From: Poriferisodalis sp965214215
GTDB taxonomy: Bacteria; Actinomycetota; Acidimicrobiia; Acidimicrobiales; Poriferisodalaceae
Direction: 5' to 3'
DNA length: 64,000 nucleotides
Assembly: GCF_965214215.1 (NCBI RefSeq)
Contig: NZ_CBDCBD010000003.1
Location: 2,852,001-2,916,000, forward strand
Shown here: positions 50,611 through 58,406 of the stretch, one piece after another
How positions within the stretch are numbered: the stretch's first letter is position 1
Layout: every line of letters starts with the position of its first letter
Notes under the pieces: generated by a model
The model's database searches: none
What the model saw: the letters and a program-made list of their open reading frames with translations, nothing else
Told to the model about the DNA's origin: nothing
Made by a program: the position numbers and the translations under genes

Positions 50611-51030
50611 ATGACCACGCTGAGCCGACTCACCTACATCCAGCACATCATCTTGATGATGGTGATCGCCGTCGTCGGCTGGGCCGTGTTCCTGGGACTG
50701 TTCCTGCTGATCTTCACGGACGACTACGAACCGTCGGAATCCCGCACCGTGTGGTGGGTCTGGCTGATCGTCGGAACGATCGTCACCGTGATCACCATGT
50801 TCATGTGCTTCCGCGTGCTGCAAACACCGCGACAATGGCGCAGCTCGGCCGCAATAGCGCTCCTGGCACCCGCGATGATCCTCGATGCGATCACCACCAC
50901 CTATTTCAACGACTGGTTCGACCAAGGCACCCACGACGACACGGCCTATTCGGCACTCATCCTCGGTGCCGCCGGCATCTGCCTGCTACTGGCAATGTTC
51001 ATCAACAAGCCCACCGCCGACAAGCCGTAG
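50611..51030 (+). CDS. Hypothetical four-helix membrane protein
   Basis: 139 residues from ATG 50611 (AAAGGA upstream). Four hydrophobic helices: about 12-34 (IILMMVIAVVGWAVFLGLFL), 46-68 (VWWVWLIVGTIVTVITMFMC), 77-97 (AIALLAPAMILDAITTTYF) and 112-130 (ALILGAAGICLLLAMFI). The pattern is reminiscent of small DUF5367-like membrane proteins, but I cannot confirm the family. Its stop is 15 nt from the convergent selenoprotein gene. Confidence 0.7.
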   Translation: MTTLSRLTYIQHIILMMVIAVVGWAVFLGLFLLIFTDDYEPSESRTVWWVWLIVGTIVTVITMFMCFRVLQTPRQWRSSAAIALLAPAMILDAITTTYFNDWFDQGTHDDTAYSALILGAAGICLLLAMFINKPTADKP

Positions 51031-51045
51031 ACCCGCTGGCGACGA

Positions 51046-52242
51046 CTACGCCGTGCTTGGTTGTCGGCGTAGCAGGCGCTTGAGGCGGTTGACGGCCGGC
51101 GTCCAGATCCAATCGGGCTCGGTGAACCGGCGATGGTTCTCGTCGGGCAGTTCCATGGGGTCGTAGTAGTTCTTGTCGGTGTTCTTGCGCAGGTAGGTCG
51201 ACTTTTTCAGCACTTGCATGTACGCGTACAGGGTTCCCTTGTGGGTCCAGCCCTGTCGGTGATAGTTCCAGTTGTCCGGCGCCAGTCGCTGCGCAGCTTC
51301 GAAATGTCGCTGGGCACGGTCGCTGTCGCCTGCTGCTTCGAAGTACAACGCCAGCTTGAACGTGGGCTCCGCCAGCAGGGTGTCGTCGTCGACAGGCTTG
51401 AGACGAGCGGCCAGCTCCTCGGGAGACCAGACGAACTCGCTGTCAGCCCCGCGCTCGATCCAGTCTCTCGTGGCACGCGCAAAGGCGTCGTTGCCCAGCC
51501 GTACCTTGCCGAGGCCGAACTTGATGGTGGTCTCGTCGGGGAACACGCCCTCGTTGCTGCGAACGATGCGCCCCTCCTCGTCGATCCACGCACCCGAGGG
51601 CACATTGACCCAGCCGAACAACGAGCTGATCCGGTGTGTCGGGTCGACGATGCATCGGAACGTGGGCGACGCCTTATCGAACCACTTGCCAGCAGCAGCT
51701 TCGCCTTGGGAATCCTCGGCAACGCTGATCAATTCGAACCGGTCAGCGCCGATCGATTCGTACAGTTCCTGCCAGACCGGCAGGTTGACCCGGCACCCTC
51801 ACCACGACGCCCAGCTGAACAGCACCACCTTGCGGCCGCGCAGCTCGGACAATCGCACCGTGTCACCGTTGCGGTCGGTCATCTCGAAGTCAGGGGCGAG
51901 CCCCGACTCCAGCCCCATGCGACGTACTTCGGGCACCGAGCCGAGGCTCCACACGCCGTCGTCGTGTACGTACTTCTGGCCGATCTTGTCGGCGAAGGCC
52001 GAGTAGCAGAACCACACCCAGTCGTCGGCATCTGCGATCCACGCTTCGCGTTCGGGCTCGACGAGCGGTACGCATATCTCCCCGAGGCACACCCCCTCAG
52101 GCTTCAGCTGCCAACCAGTGGCCGAGGCGAGCTGATCGACCCGCACCCACAGCTTGTGCGTGTCATCGCTTCGCCGAGCGATGTCGCTGGTGCTGTCACT
52201 CGTCAAAACAATCACTTGCCGACCCCTGCTCTTGAGTCCCAT
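51046..52242 (-). CDS. Putative selenoprotein: ResA/TlpA-like redoxin with UGA-encoded Sec in the active site
   Basis: Read through the TGA at 51799-51801, the gene gives 398 residues. Residues ~118-150 are the thioredoxin-like start (APDFEMTDRNGDTVRLSELR, VVLFSWASW), then Sec148-Gly-Cys-Arg and VNLPVWQELYESIGADRF in the same frame. In redoxins the position after WASW is the nucleophilic Cys, so TGA sits at the catalytic residue. A hairpin (51768-51784) that fits a bacterial SECIS follows. The rest of the redoxin fold (GWVNVPSGAWIDEEGRIVRS, cis-Pro region) and a ~110-residue C-terminal helical tail lie after the TGA. The N-terminal ~115 residues are unassigned. Last gene after an acyl-CoA-dehydrogenase-like and a VOC gene (18-20 nt gaps). 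The alternative is a Cys-to-stop nonsense mutation. Confidence 0.8.
51768..51784 (-). promoter_or_regulatory. Candidate bacterial SECIS element
   Basis: On the mRNA strand: CCUGCC-GGUCU-GGCAGG, a perfect 6-bp stem with a 5-nt loop beginning GG. It starts 14 nt after the UGA (51799-51801), so the loop lies 20 nt from it. Known bacterial SECIS elements sit just downstream of UGA, with a short apical loop containing GU; the E. coli fdhF loop also contains GGUCU. Confidence 0.75.
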
Positions 52243-52260
52243 TTCAGCCGATAGCCGCTG

Positions 52261-53415
52261 CTACGGGAGACCGCCGCCCGGTTCGAGACCCAGCACCACG
52301 CGGCCATAGCTTTCATAGCCGACATCGGAGACCATGAGGTGTGACTGCACGGTGTAGATGTCGCGCAGGATGCGGCCCATGTCGTTCGCCAACATGACCG
52401 CGCTCCCGCCTGCGTACCGGAACAGCCCGCTCACCACGTCGACTGCCTCGTCGGTGCCCCACACCGCCGCGGCTTGGGCCTCGGTGACGAGCGCCGGATC
52501 GGGCGGGCCGTCAACGGCGGAGTCGAACATGCGCTCGAGCGCCTCGGCCATCCCGGCAGCGCAGGCGTTCATCCGGATGGCGCCCTGGCCGACGGCCCGC
52601 TGGAAGACCTGCCGATCGGCGACGCTGGTTCCGCCGAGATAGCCGCGCTTCTTCTCGATAGCGGCATCGCTCATGGTTCGCAGCGCCAGCCGGCCAAGGG
52701 CGTAGGCGAAGCTGCCGTGCTCGTTCACGACATATGCCGGCAGGCCCAGCCGGTGCAGCGCCCCTCCCCGCAGCAGCTCGGCCCCCAGCAGATCGGTGGC
52801 GAACCTGTCGGGCACGAACACGTCGTCAAGCTCGTAGTCGCAGCTGCCCGTGCCGCGCATGCCAAGCGTGTGCCAGTTGTCGTGCAGGATGACTTCGCTG
52901 GTCGGCACCAGCGCCCTGATCAGTGGCGGGTCGTCGCAGAACACCGGCACCATCACCCAGTCGGAATGCTCGACACCGCTGCCCCACCCCCACCGGCCCG
53001 ACACCTGGTACCCGCCGTCAACCTTTCGGGCCATTCCGCCGGGCCGCAGTGCTCCGGCCATGAAGGGGAAGCCGTCGGCAAGCACTTCGTCCACGGCATC
53101 GTCGGTCAGCTGAGCCAAGGTGGCGCCCGACACCGCCGCCGTGATGAACATGCACCACGCTGCGGCCGGATCAATCATGACCACCGCCTCGATCACGTCC
53201 ATCTGGACGACCGGGTGTGCTTCGGCGCCGCCCACCTCGCGCGGGGTCTTGAGCATGAACAGCCCCGATTCACGCAAGGCCTCCACCGAAGTCGACGAGA
53301 GCCGGCGTGCCTGCTCGGATTCGTCCCGGCCTGCGGCCAGTGCATCGGCAGCCGATTCGACGGACGCGAGCAGATGCGCCCGATTGGCTTCCCGATCTGC
53401 CGGAAACTGATTCAC
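52261..53415 (-). CDS. Acyl-CoA-dehydrogenase-fold flavoprotein (HsaA-like monooxygenase or ACAD)
   Basis: 384 residues from GTG 53415. The acyl-CoA dehydrogenase fold is recognised by LRESGLFMLKTPREVGGAEA, WCMFITAAVSGATLAQ, GYQVSGRWGWGSGVEHSDWV (flavin-binding) and MRGTGSCDYELDDVFVPD. The S-G-x-W-x-x-x-S-G pattern and lack of an obvious catalytic Glu fit the group of flavin-dependent hydroxylases (HsaA, DszC type) better than true dehydrogenases. Next to an extradiol-type VOC protein it may hydroxylate the ring before cleavage. Sits 20 nt after that gene and 18 nt before the redoxin gene. Confidence 0.8.
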   Translation of the reverse strand: MNQFPADREANRAHLLASVESAADALAAGRDESEQARRLSSTSVEALRESGLFMLKTPREVGGAEAHPVVQMDVIEAVVMIDPAAAWCMFITAAVSGATLAQLTDDAVDEVLADGFPFMAGALRPGGMARKVDGGYQVSGRWGWGSGVEHSDWVMVPVFCDDPPLIRALVPTSEVILHDNWHTLGMRGTGSCDYELDDVFVPDRFATDLLGAELLRGGALHRLGLPAYVVNEHGSFAYALGRLALRTMSDAAIEKKRGYLGGTSVADRQVFQRAVGQGAIRMNACAAGMAEALERMFDSAVDGPPDPALVTEAQAAAVWGTDEAVDVVSGLFRYAGGSAVMLANDMGRILRDIYTVQSHLMVSDVGYESYGRVVLGLEPGGGLP

Positions 53416-53434
53416 TCGGGGGCCCACGGCGGGC

Positions 53435-54664
53435 TCAGATCCCCTCAACGATGTGCTGTATCTCGCTGAGGTCCCTCGACAGCAGTGAGGCACGGACGTC
53501 ATCGGGTCGGTCTGCGAACGTGGGGTCGCACTGGGGGCCGTTGAGATTGTGCACGCCCGATTCCTCGACCGTCGGACCCCACTGGTTGCCGCCGTTGTCT
53601 CCGAATTGCCCGGGATCGGTCATGTCGATCGTGTTCGGTCCATAGTTGGCATCCACCCGATCGCCGTCGCACATGTGCTCGTGGACGTGGCCGTAGGGGT
53701 CGTGCCAGTAGTCGTAGATCTGCGAGCCGTAGACATGGCGGCCGATGCCCCATGCCAGTTTGTACGGCGATCCGTCGGCGGCTCGCTCCCGGAAGTGCAT
53801 ATGGCCCCGGAAGACGTCGTCCATGCTGAATACCTCGAACGCTGCATGGCTGAACTGCGCCTCCGGTGTTCCGTCCATGAGCGGCAACACGAGGATGCTG
53901 TGGTGGTCGGTCAAGGCAGCGCCCCGGTCCATGCGCATGAACTGAAACATCACATCGGAGCCAGTCGCTTTGATCAGCTCTACCAGCGGCGGCGGGAAAT
54001 GCTCCTCAGCGCCAGGGGGGATGATCATTCGAGCGGCGTCGCTCACGAGCATGCCGAAGGTATCCGACAGGAACTTCATGAATGCCTGGTGAGCTCCCGG
54101 AGGAACGGCCGCCACTACGTGGCCGAGCCGATATACCTCGGGCGGCCCGGGATCCTTCTTGATCGGGTAGCGGTTCCCGGCCACGTCCTGCTCGACACCT
54201 GCCCGCTCGTCGACCCCGGCGTGGTTGTAGGTGATGCGGTCGCGACGCGGTGCAAGCGGTGCGGCGTGCTGGCCGTGTACCGCTTCGAGCACGAACCCGG
54301 TGATCGGCTCCACGAAGTGAACTCGCTTGCCGCCGCCGAGCTGGCCCTCGGCACCGCCGATGTCGTGAACGGGCGAGCAGCCGGGCACCGCACTGGCCAA
54401 CGCAGCCAGATCATCTTCGGTGTCGACTTCGAACGCAAGACCGATGAATTTGGCGGGCCCTCGGTGGACCACGTGCAGAAACGGCATCGGTTCGAGGCCA
54501 CGCGAGATCAGCACGTCGTCGTCGCGGTGAGCCACAACGAGTCCGAAGTCGTTGACGAACGTCTCCATGGCGTCCAGATCGGGTGCCGAGAATCGGATGT
54601 ACGCGACATCGGCTGCCTTCACAATCGGTGCCGCCGTTTCGGGCAGTGTTGCGGTGTCGGTCAT
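53435..54664 (-). CDS. Two-module VOC protein, extradiol dioxygenase-like
   Basis: 409 residues from ATG 54664, preceded by GAGGAGG with 5-nt spacing. Two VOC modules: residues ~20-150 (ADVAYIRFSAPDLDAMETFV) and ~180-370. In the second, likely metal ligands are the His in RLGHVVAAVPPG, the His in FSHAAFEVFSMDDV and the Glu in YGHVHEHMCDGD, the order of two-domain extradiol ring-cleaving dioxygenases (BphC/HsaC type). Substrate is probably a catechol-like ring. First gene of an operon with an HsaA-like flavoprotein and the selenoredoxin. Confidence 0.8.
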   Translation of the reverse strand: MTDTATLPETAAPIVKAADVAYIRFSAPDLDAMETFVNDFGLVVAHRDDDVLISRGLEPMPFLHVVHRGPAKFIGLAFEVDTEDDLAALASAVPGCSPVHDIGGAEGQLGGGKRVHFVEPITGFVLEAVHGQHAAPLAPRRDRITYNHAGVDERAGVEQDVAGNRYPIKKDPGPPEVYRLGHVVAAVPPGAHQAFMKFLSDTFGMLVSDAARMIIPPGAEEHFPPPLVELIKATGSDVMFQFMRMDRGAALTDHHSILVLPLMDGTPEAQFSHAAFEVFSMDDVFRGHMHFRERAADGSPYKLAWGIGRHVYGSQIYDYWHDPYGHVHEHMCDGDRVDANYGPNTIDMTDPGQFGDNGGNQWGPTVEESGVHNLNGPQCDPTFADRPDDVRASLLSRDLSEIQHIVEGI

Positions 54665-54779
54665 GTCGCCTCCTCGCGGGCGCAAGTACGGTAACCCAGC
54701 GGCGCGACGAGCAACAGGGCCATGTCGTGAGTCATCGATATGGCCGGCAGCACGAGGGATTCCTTGGTTGATCGCCAGC

Positions 54780-56255
54780 TCAGTTGACGTGGCGGCCGAC
54801 CACGTTGCGGGTAACCGTCGCCACGTCGTCGTGTTCGAGACCGTAGGCCCAGTCCGTACACCCCGTAGTGAACACCTCGCCGAGACCCCGCTGGAACCAG
54901 CCCATCACCGCGGCACCGTGCGCGAACCGCTCCCGGTTCTCGGGCGTGTCGCCCCCGCCAAGCCGCTCGGTGACCCAGTTGAGCTCGCCGACATAGCTGT
55001 CGGGCAGCCCCGGTGGGGCTTCGGAGGTCTCCCACAGGTGTGCCGGGGCCGTGCCGAGCACCTCGAAGTTGGCCGGCGTGCCGCCGGTCCCAGTGGGCAC
55101 TGGCAAACCGTCCACCAGCGCCAGCTCACAACCGTCGCACTCGTAGCCCACGACGACGGGCTCACCGCCGAGCACGTCGCCCGCGATCAGACGCAAGCCG
55201 TCGAACGCCCAATGGTCCGGTCGCCAGATCGTGTAGCCGCCGGAACCCTTGGGAGCCCGCCGGCAGTGGGCGTAGCCGCCTCGGGTAAAGGAGACCCCGG
55301 TCATTTCCGACTCGGGCCTGCCGGTGAGCGGGTCGCTCCACATCGTCGAGACCGTGTGCTGCGCGTCGGTACCCATCACGGGGTCAAGGTGGAAGTCGAG
55401 CTTGTAGCCGATCACCCGATCGTTGTCGCCGAAGCGGACCTGCCAGAACGAAGTGTTGCCCGAGAAGAACGCAGCAGCGCCACCGGATTCGACCCAGCTC
55501 TCGACGTGGTCACGCATGGCCTCGGACCAGTACTCGTCGTGGCCGACGCTAATGTACAACCGGCGTCCGTCGAGCAGGTCGGGGCGGTGGTGCAGGTCCA
55601 AGCTGGTCGCATAGTCGAGCTGGATGCCGTTGCGTTCCGCCCAGCTGACGAAGAGTCGCTCCCAATTCGCCCACCCTGCGGCGGCGGACCAGTAGGAGTA
55701 GTTGTCGAAGTACTCCTCGACCTCTGGGCGGGGCAGCTGCCCAAAGCGGGCGACGCGGTAGCGATGGGGGTCCGGCTTGTCCAAGAATCCCCTTGGCAGC
55801 GGCCGTTGCTGGGAGGACTCATGCCCGCCGGTATAGAAGCTCGGCCCGCGCCAGTCGTTGTAGGCCGCCCACGTCGAGGTGGACAGTACGAGCAGTGTCT
55901 CGCCCGGCTCGGCTGCTCGGACGACAAAGAACGCTTCGGCGACCTCGCCCTCAGGGCCACCCAAGCGCACCAAGTAGAAGCCCGGCTGCCACGCAGGATC
56001 GATCTCGAGCTGCAGCGTCGGGGTCCAACCGCATCCTTCGGTGGCACAGTCGTCGGGAACCGGCTGCTCTGCGGTCGCCACCTCCCATGAACCCACAAGT
56101 TGCTCGTCAGCGCCGATTCGCAGCAGCTCCACGCGGCATGAGCCACCGTCCGCGCTGACCATCAGGTCGATGTTGTCCCCCGCCACGCCGCTGTGCGGCC
56201 AGCAATAGCCCGCGATCATGCGGCGACCGTAGTGGTCCGGCCGCGGTTGCGGCAT
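54780..56255 (-). CDS. N,N-dimethylformamidase large-subunit-like protein
   Basis: 491 residues. A beta-sandwich start (GDNIDLMVSADGGSCRVELL) is followed by the DMFase-type domain: LVLSTSTWAAYNDWRGPSFY, WERLFVSWAERNGIQLDYAT and the strongly conserved LYISVGHDEYWSEAMRDHVE ... GNTSFWQVRF. In N,N-dimethylformamidase this subunit hydrolyses the amide of DMF with a small partner subunit; no small-subunit gene is seen nearby. Many actinobacterial homologues have unknown substrates. Start could also be Met13 (56219). Followed after 14 nt upstream by the haloalkane dehalogenase gene on the same strand. Confidence 0.82.
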   Translation of the reverse strand: MPQPRPDHYGRRMIAGYCWPHSGVAGDNIDLMVSADGGSCRVELLRIGADEQLVGSWEVATAEQPVPDDCATEGCGWTPTLQLEIDPAWQPGFYLVRLGGPEGEVAEAFFVVRAAEPGETLLVLSTSTWAAYNDWRGPSFYTGGHESSQQRPLPRGFLDKPDPHRYRVARFGQLPRPEVEEYFDNYSYWSAAAGWANWERLFVSWAERNGIQLDYATSLDLHHRPDLLDGRRLYISVGHDEYWSEAMRDHVESWVESGGAAAFFSGNTSFWQVRFGDNDRVIGYKLDFHLDPVMGTDAQHTVSTMWSDPLTGRPESEMTGVSFTRGGYAHCRRAPKGSGGYTIWRPDHWAFDGLRLIAGDVLGGEPVVVGYECDGCELALVDGLPVPTGTGGTPANFEVLGTAPAHLWETSEAPPGLPDSYVGELNWVTERLGGGDTPENRERFAHGAAVMGWFQRGLGEVFTTGCTDWAYGLEHDDVATVTRNVVGRHVN

Positions 56256-56269
56256 TGGTGACGGTTCGC

Positions 56270-57178
56270 TCAGTTGGCGCTGATGAATTCGATCAGCACC
56301 TGGGCCAACTCGGGTCCCTTGTCTTCCTGCAGGAAGTGCGAGGCGCCTTCGACGGTGACATGCGCCTGGCTCTGGGCGCCCGGAACCATCCGACGGAACG
56401 GCTTGTCGGCGCCAGCAGTCACAGGGTCACTGTCGCTGAAGCAGCACAGGAACGGCTTGTCGAACTGCGCCAGCACACCCCATGCATCTCGGTTCGGCTG
56501 AGCTTCGGGATCGTCGGGAGATGTGCACACATGGGACGGCCAGGCGCGTGCGCCGGCCTTGTACGAGTCATCCGGGAACGGCGCGTCGTAGGCGGCGATG
56601 ACGTCGGCGGGGAACTCCGTGAGGCAACCGCCGTTCACGATGTCGCCGATCGGGAAGACCGGTGACTCCCGAGCGAATTTCTGCCAGTTCATGAAGGCTT
56701 CGCTGGGCTGACGGTCCCCGGTGGGCAGGCCCGTGTTGGCTATCGCCACTCGGGCGAACCGGTCCGGCTGCGCCGTGACGAGCCGCAGGCCGATCAGACC
56801 GCCCCAGTCCTGGCCGAAGAAGGTGACGTCGCGCAGGTCCAGCGCGTCGAAGATCAGGCTCGACATCCACGTCACGTGGCGGGCGTAGCTGTAGTCGGAC
56901 TGCTCGGCGGGCTTGTCGCTGCGGCCGAAGCCGATTTGGTCCGGCACGATCACCCGGTGCCCGGCTTCGGCGATAGGCCTGATCATGTGGCGGTACAGAT
57001 ACGCCCACGACGGCTCGCCGTGCAACAGCAGTACCGGGTCGGCGTCGGATGGTCCCTCATCGAGGTAGTGGGCACGCAGCGTTCCGCCCTCGCCGTCGGA
57101 AATCTCGACGTAGTGCGGTTCGAATTCGTAGCCCGCCAAATCGGTGAAGCACTCGTCGGGCGTGCGAAGGATCTTCAT
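56270..57178 (-). CDS. Haloalkane dehalogenase (alpha/beta hydrolase)
   Basis: 302 residues. HGEPSWAYLYR oxyanion motif, nucleophile Asp124 with halide-binding Trp125 (FFGQDWGGLIG), acid in CFSDSDPVTAG and base His281 (GASHFLQEDKGPE). N-terminal MKILRTPDECFTDLAGYEFE is that of the DhlA/DhmA-like subgroup (HLD-I). It hydrolyses carbon-halogen bonds to an alcohol and halide. A second, less similar paralogue begins at 63240. Organohalide sources would fit a marine setting. Confidence 0.9.
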   Translation of the reverse strand: MKILRTPDECFTDLAGYEFEPHYVEISDGEGGTLRAHYLDEGPSDADPVLLLHGEPSWAYLYRHMIRPIAEAGHRVIVPDQIGFGRSDKPAEQSDYSYARHVTWMSSLIFDALDLRDVTFFGQDWGGLIGLRLVTAQPDRFARVAIANTGLPTGDRQPSEAFMNWQKFARESPVFPIGDIVNGGCLTEFPADVIAAYDAPFPDDSYKAGARAWPSHVCTSPDDPEAQPNRDAWGVLAQFDKPFLCCFSDSDPVTAGADKPFRRMVPGAQSQAHVTVEGASHFLQEDKGPELAQVLIEFISAN

Positions 57179-57235
57179 GGCGATTGCTCCAGTCGCTGGC
57201 AGGCCGGCGATTGTATGGCGTCGGTGTTGGGCAGC

Positions 57236-58057
57236 TCAGAGTGCGATCGTGGTGAGGTCGTCACCGATGACGATCTCGCCGTCGAAGTGTCGACGGGCCA
57301 TTTCGGCCCACTCCGGTATCTGCTCGGGCGTCGGCGGCGGCGCCATGTGGGTGAGCACGAGCCGCTTCGCTCCGACGCGGGCGGCGGTTTGTCCGGCTTG
57401 GCTCACGTCGGAGTGATAGTCGATGACGTCATGTGCCATGCGCATCGGCAGCTGGAGGACGAGATCGGTGCGGATCACCGTCTGCACGTAGGCGTCGGCA
57501 CCGTTCGCCAAGAGGTCCACACCCTCGCATGGCAGCGTGTCGCCGACCAGCGCAGCGACGACGCCCTGATGTTCGAGCCGGTAACCCAGCGTGGGCCTCA
57601 CGGGTGCGTGGTCGGTCGCCGCCACAACGATGTACACATCGTTGATGTGGAACGCGTCACCGGGCACCAGCTCGGTGACCTCCACCTTGGGCCCCTCGGT
57701 GAGGTCGTCGTGGTGCTCGATGCGATACCCGATGTCGGGTTCGAGGGCAGCGAGCTGACGTTCCACGAATTGGGCCGTGCCCTGCGGCCCGTACACCTGC
57801 AGCACCCCGTTGCCTTGCGACATGACCCAGTGCGTGGTGATGACGTCGTTGAGCGCGCACACATGATCGCTGTGCAGGTGGGTGAGCAGCACGCCGCTCA
57901 GGAAGACAGGCAGCGTGCCGGCCCCGGCGAGGCGCATCACGACGCCGCGTCCGGCGTCCACGAGAATGTGAGTGTCGCCGGCCTTGACCAGCGTCGACGG
58001 CCCGGCGCGGTTCGCGTCAGGAATCGGCGATCCCGTGCCGGTCAGGATGATGTCCAT
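57236..58057 (-). CDS. Metallo-beta-lactamase-fold hydrolase (RNase Z/arylsulfatase-like branch)
   Basis: 273 residues from ATG 58057 with an AGAGGAA ribosome site. Starts MDIILTGTGSPIPDANRAG and carries LLTHLHSDHVCALND (H-x-H-x-D-H metal motif), YHSDVSQAGQTAARVGAKRL and LTHMAPPPTPEQIPEWA. The TGTGSP start and order are those of the RNase Z/AtsA-like branch of the superfamily; small-molecule or ester hydrolysis is more likely than tRNA processing because the exosite arm is missing. Substrate unknown. Confidence 0.85.
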   Translation of the reverse strand: MDIILTGTGSPIPDANRAGPSTLVKAGDTHILVDAGRGVVMRLAGAGTLPVFLSGVLLTHLHSDHVCALNDVITTHWVMSQGNGVLQVYGPQGTAQFVERQLAALEPDIGYRIEHHDDLTEGPKVEVTELVPGDAFHINDVYIVVAATDHAPVRPTLGYRLEHQGVVAALVGDTLPCEGVDLLANGADAYVQTVIRTDLVLQLPMRMAHDVIDYHSDVSQAGQTAARVGAKRLVLTHMAPPPTPEQIPEWAEMARRHFDGEIVIGDDLTTIAL

Positions 58058-58406
58058 GAGGTTCCTCTGTCTGCCCTGGGAGTTCGATCGGGGCACCGTC
58101 AGTACCTCGTCGCCCTTGATCGTGCTGCCCTTGATCGTGCTGCAGCGCCTGCCGATCGCCAGGCACCACTGATACGGCCGCAACCCTAAGCGGCTGCGCC
58201 GATACGCAAAGCCGTGGCCCGAGCGGCCCGTGAGCGACAGCAAACAAGAGCAGGAAGCAATAGGTGCGGCGACAAGAAAGCTCACCTGTCCGCGGGTCCT
58301 GCAAGAGGTTGCTGCAATAACCGAAGCGGAGCGGAACAAGTCGCTAACCGACGACGAGCCCCCGATATGGTCCGCCCACGTCCTATGGACGTTTGGAGGT
58401 GGACAA
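58058..58406. other. Divergent intergenic region with a 15-bp tandem repeat
   Basis: 349 bases holding the promoters of the MBL-fold and CotH genes. CCCTTGATCGTGCTG occurs twice back to back (58113-58142), close to the MBL gene start. No gene seen. Confidence 0.6.
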
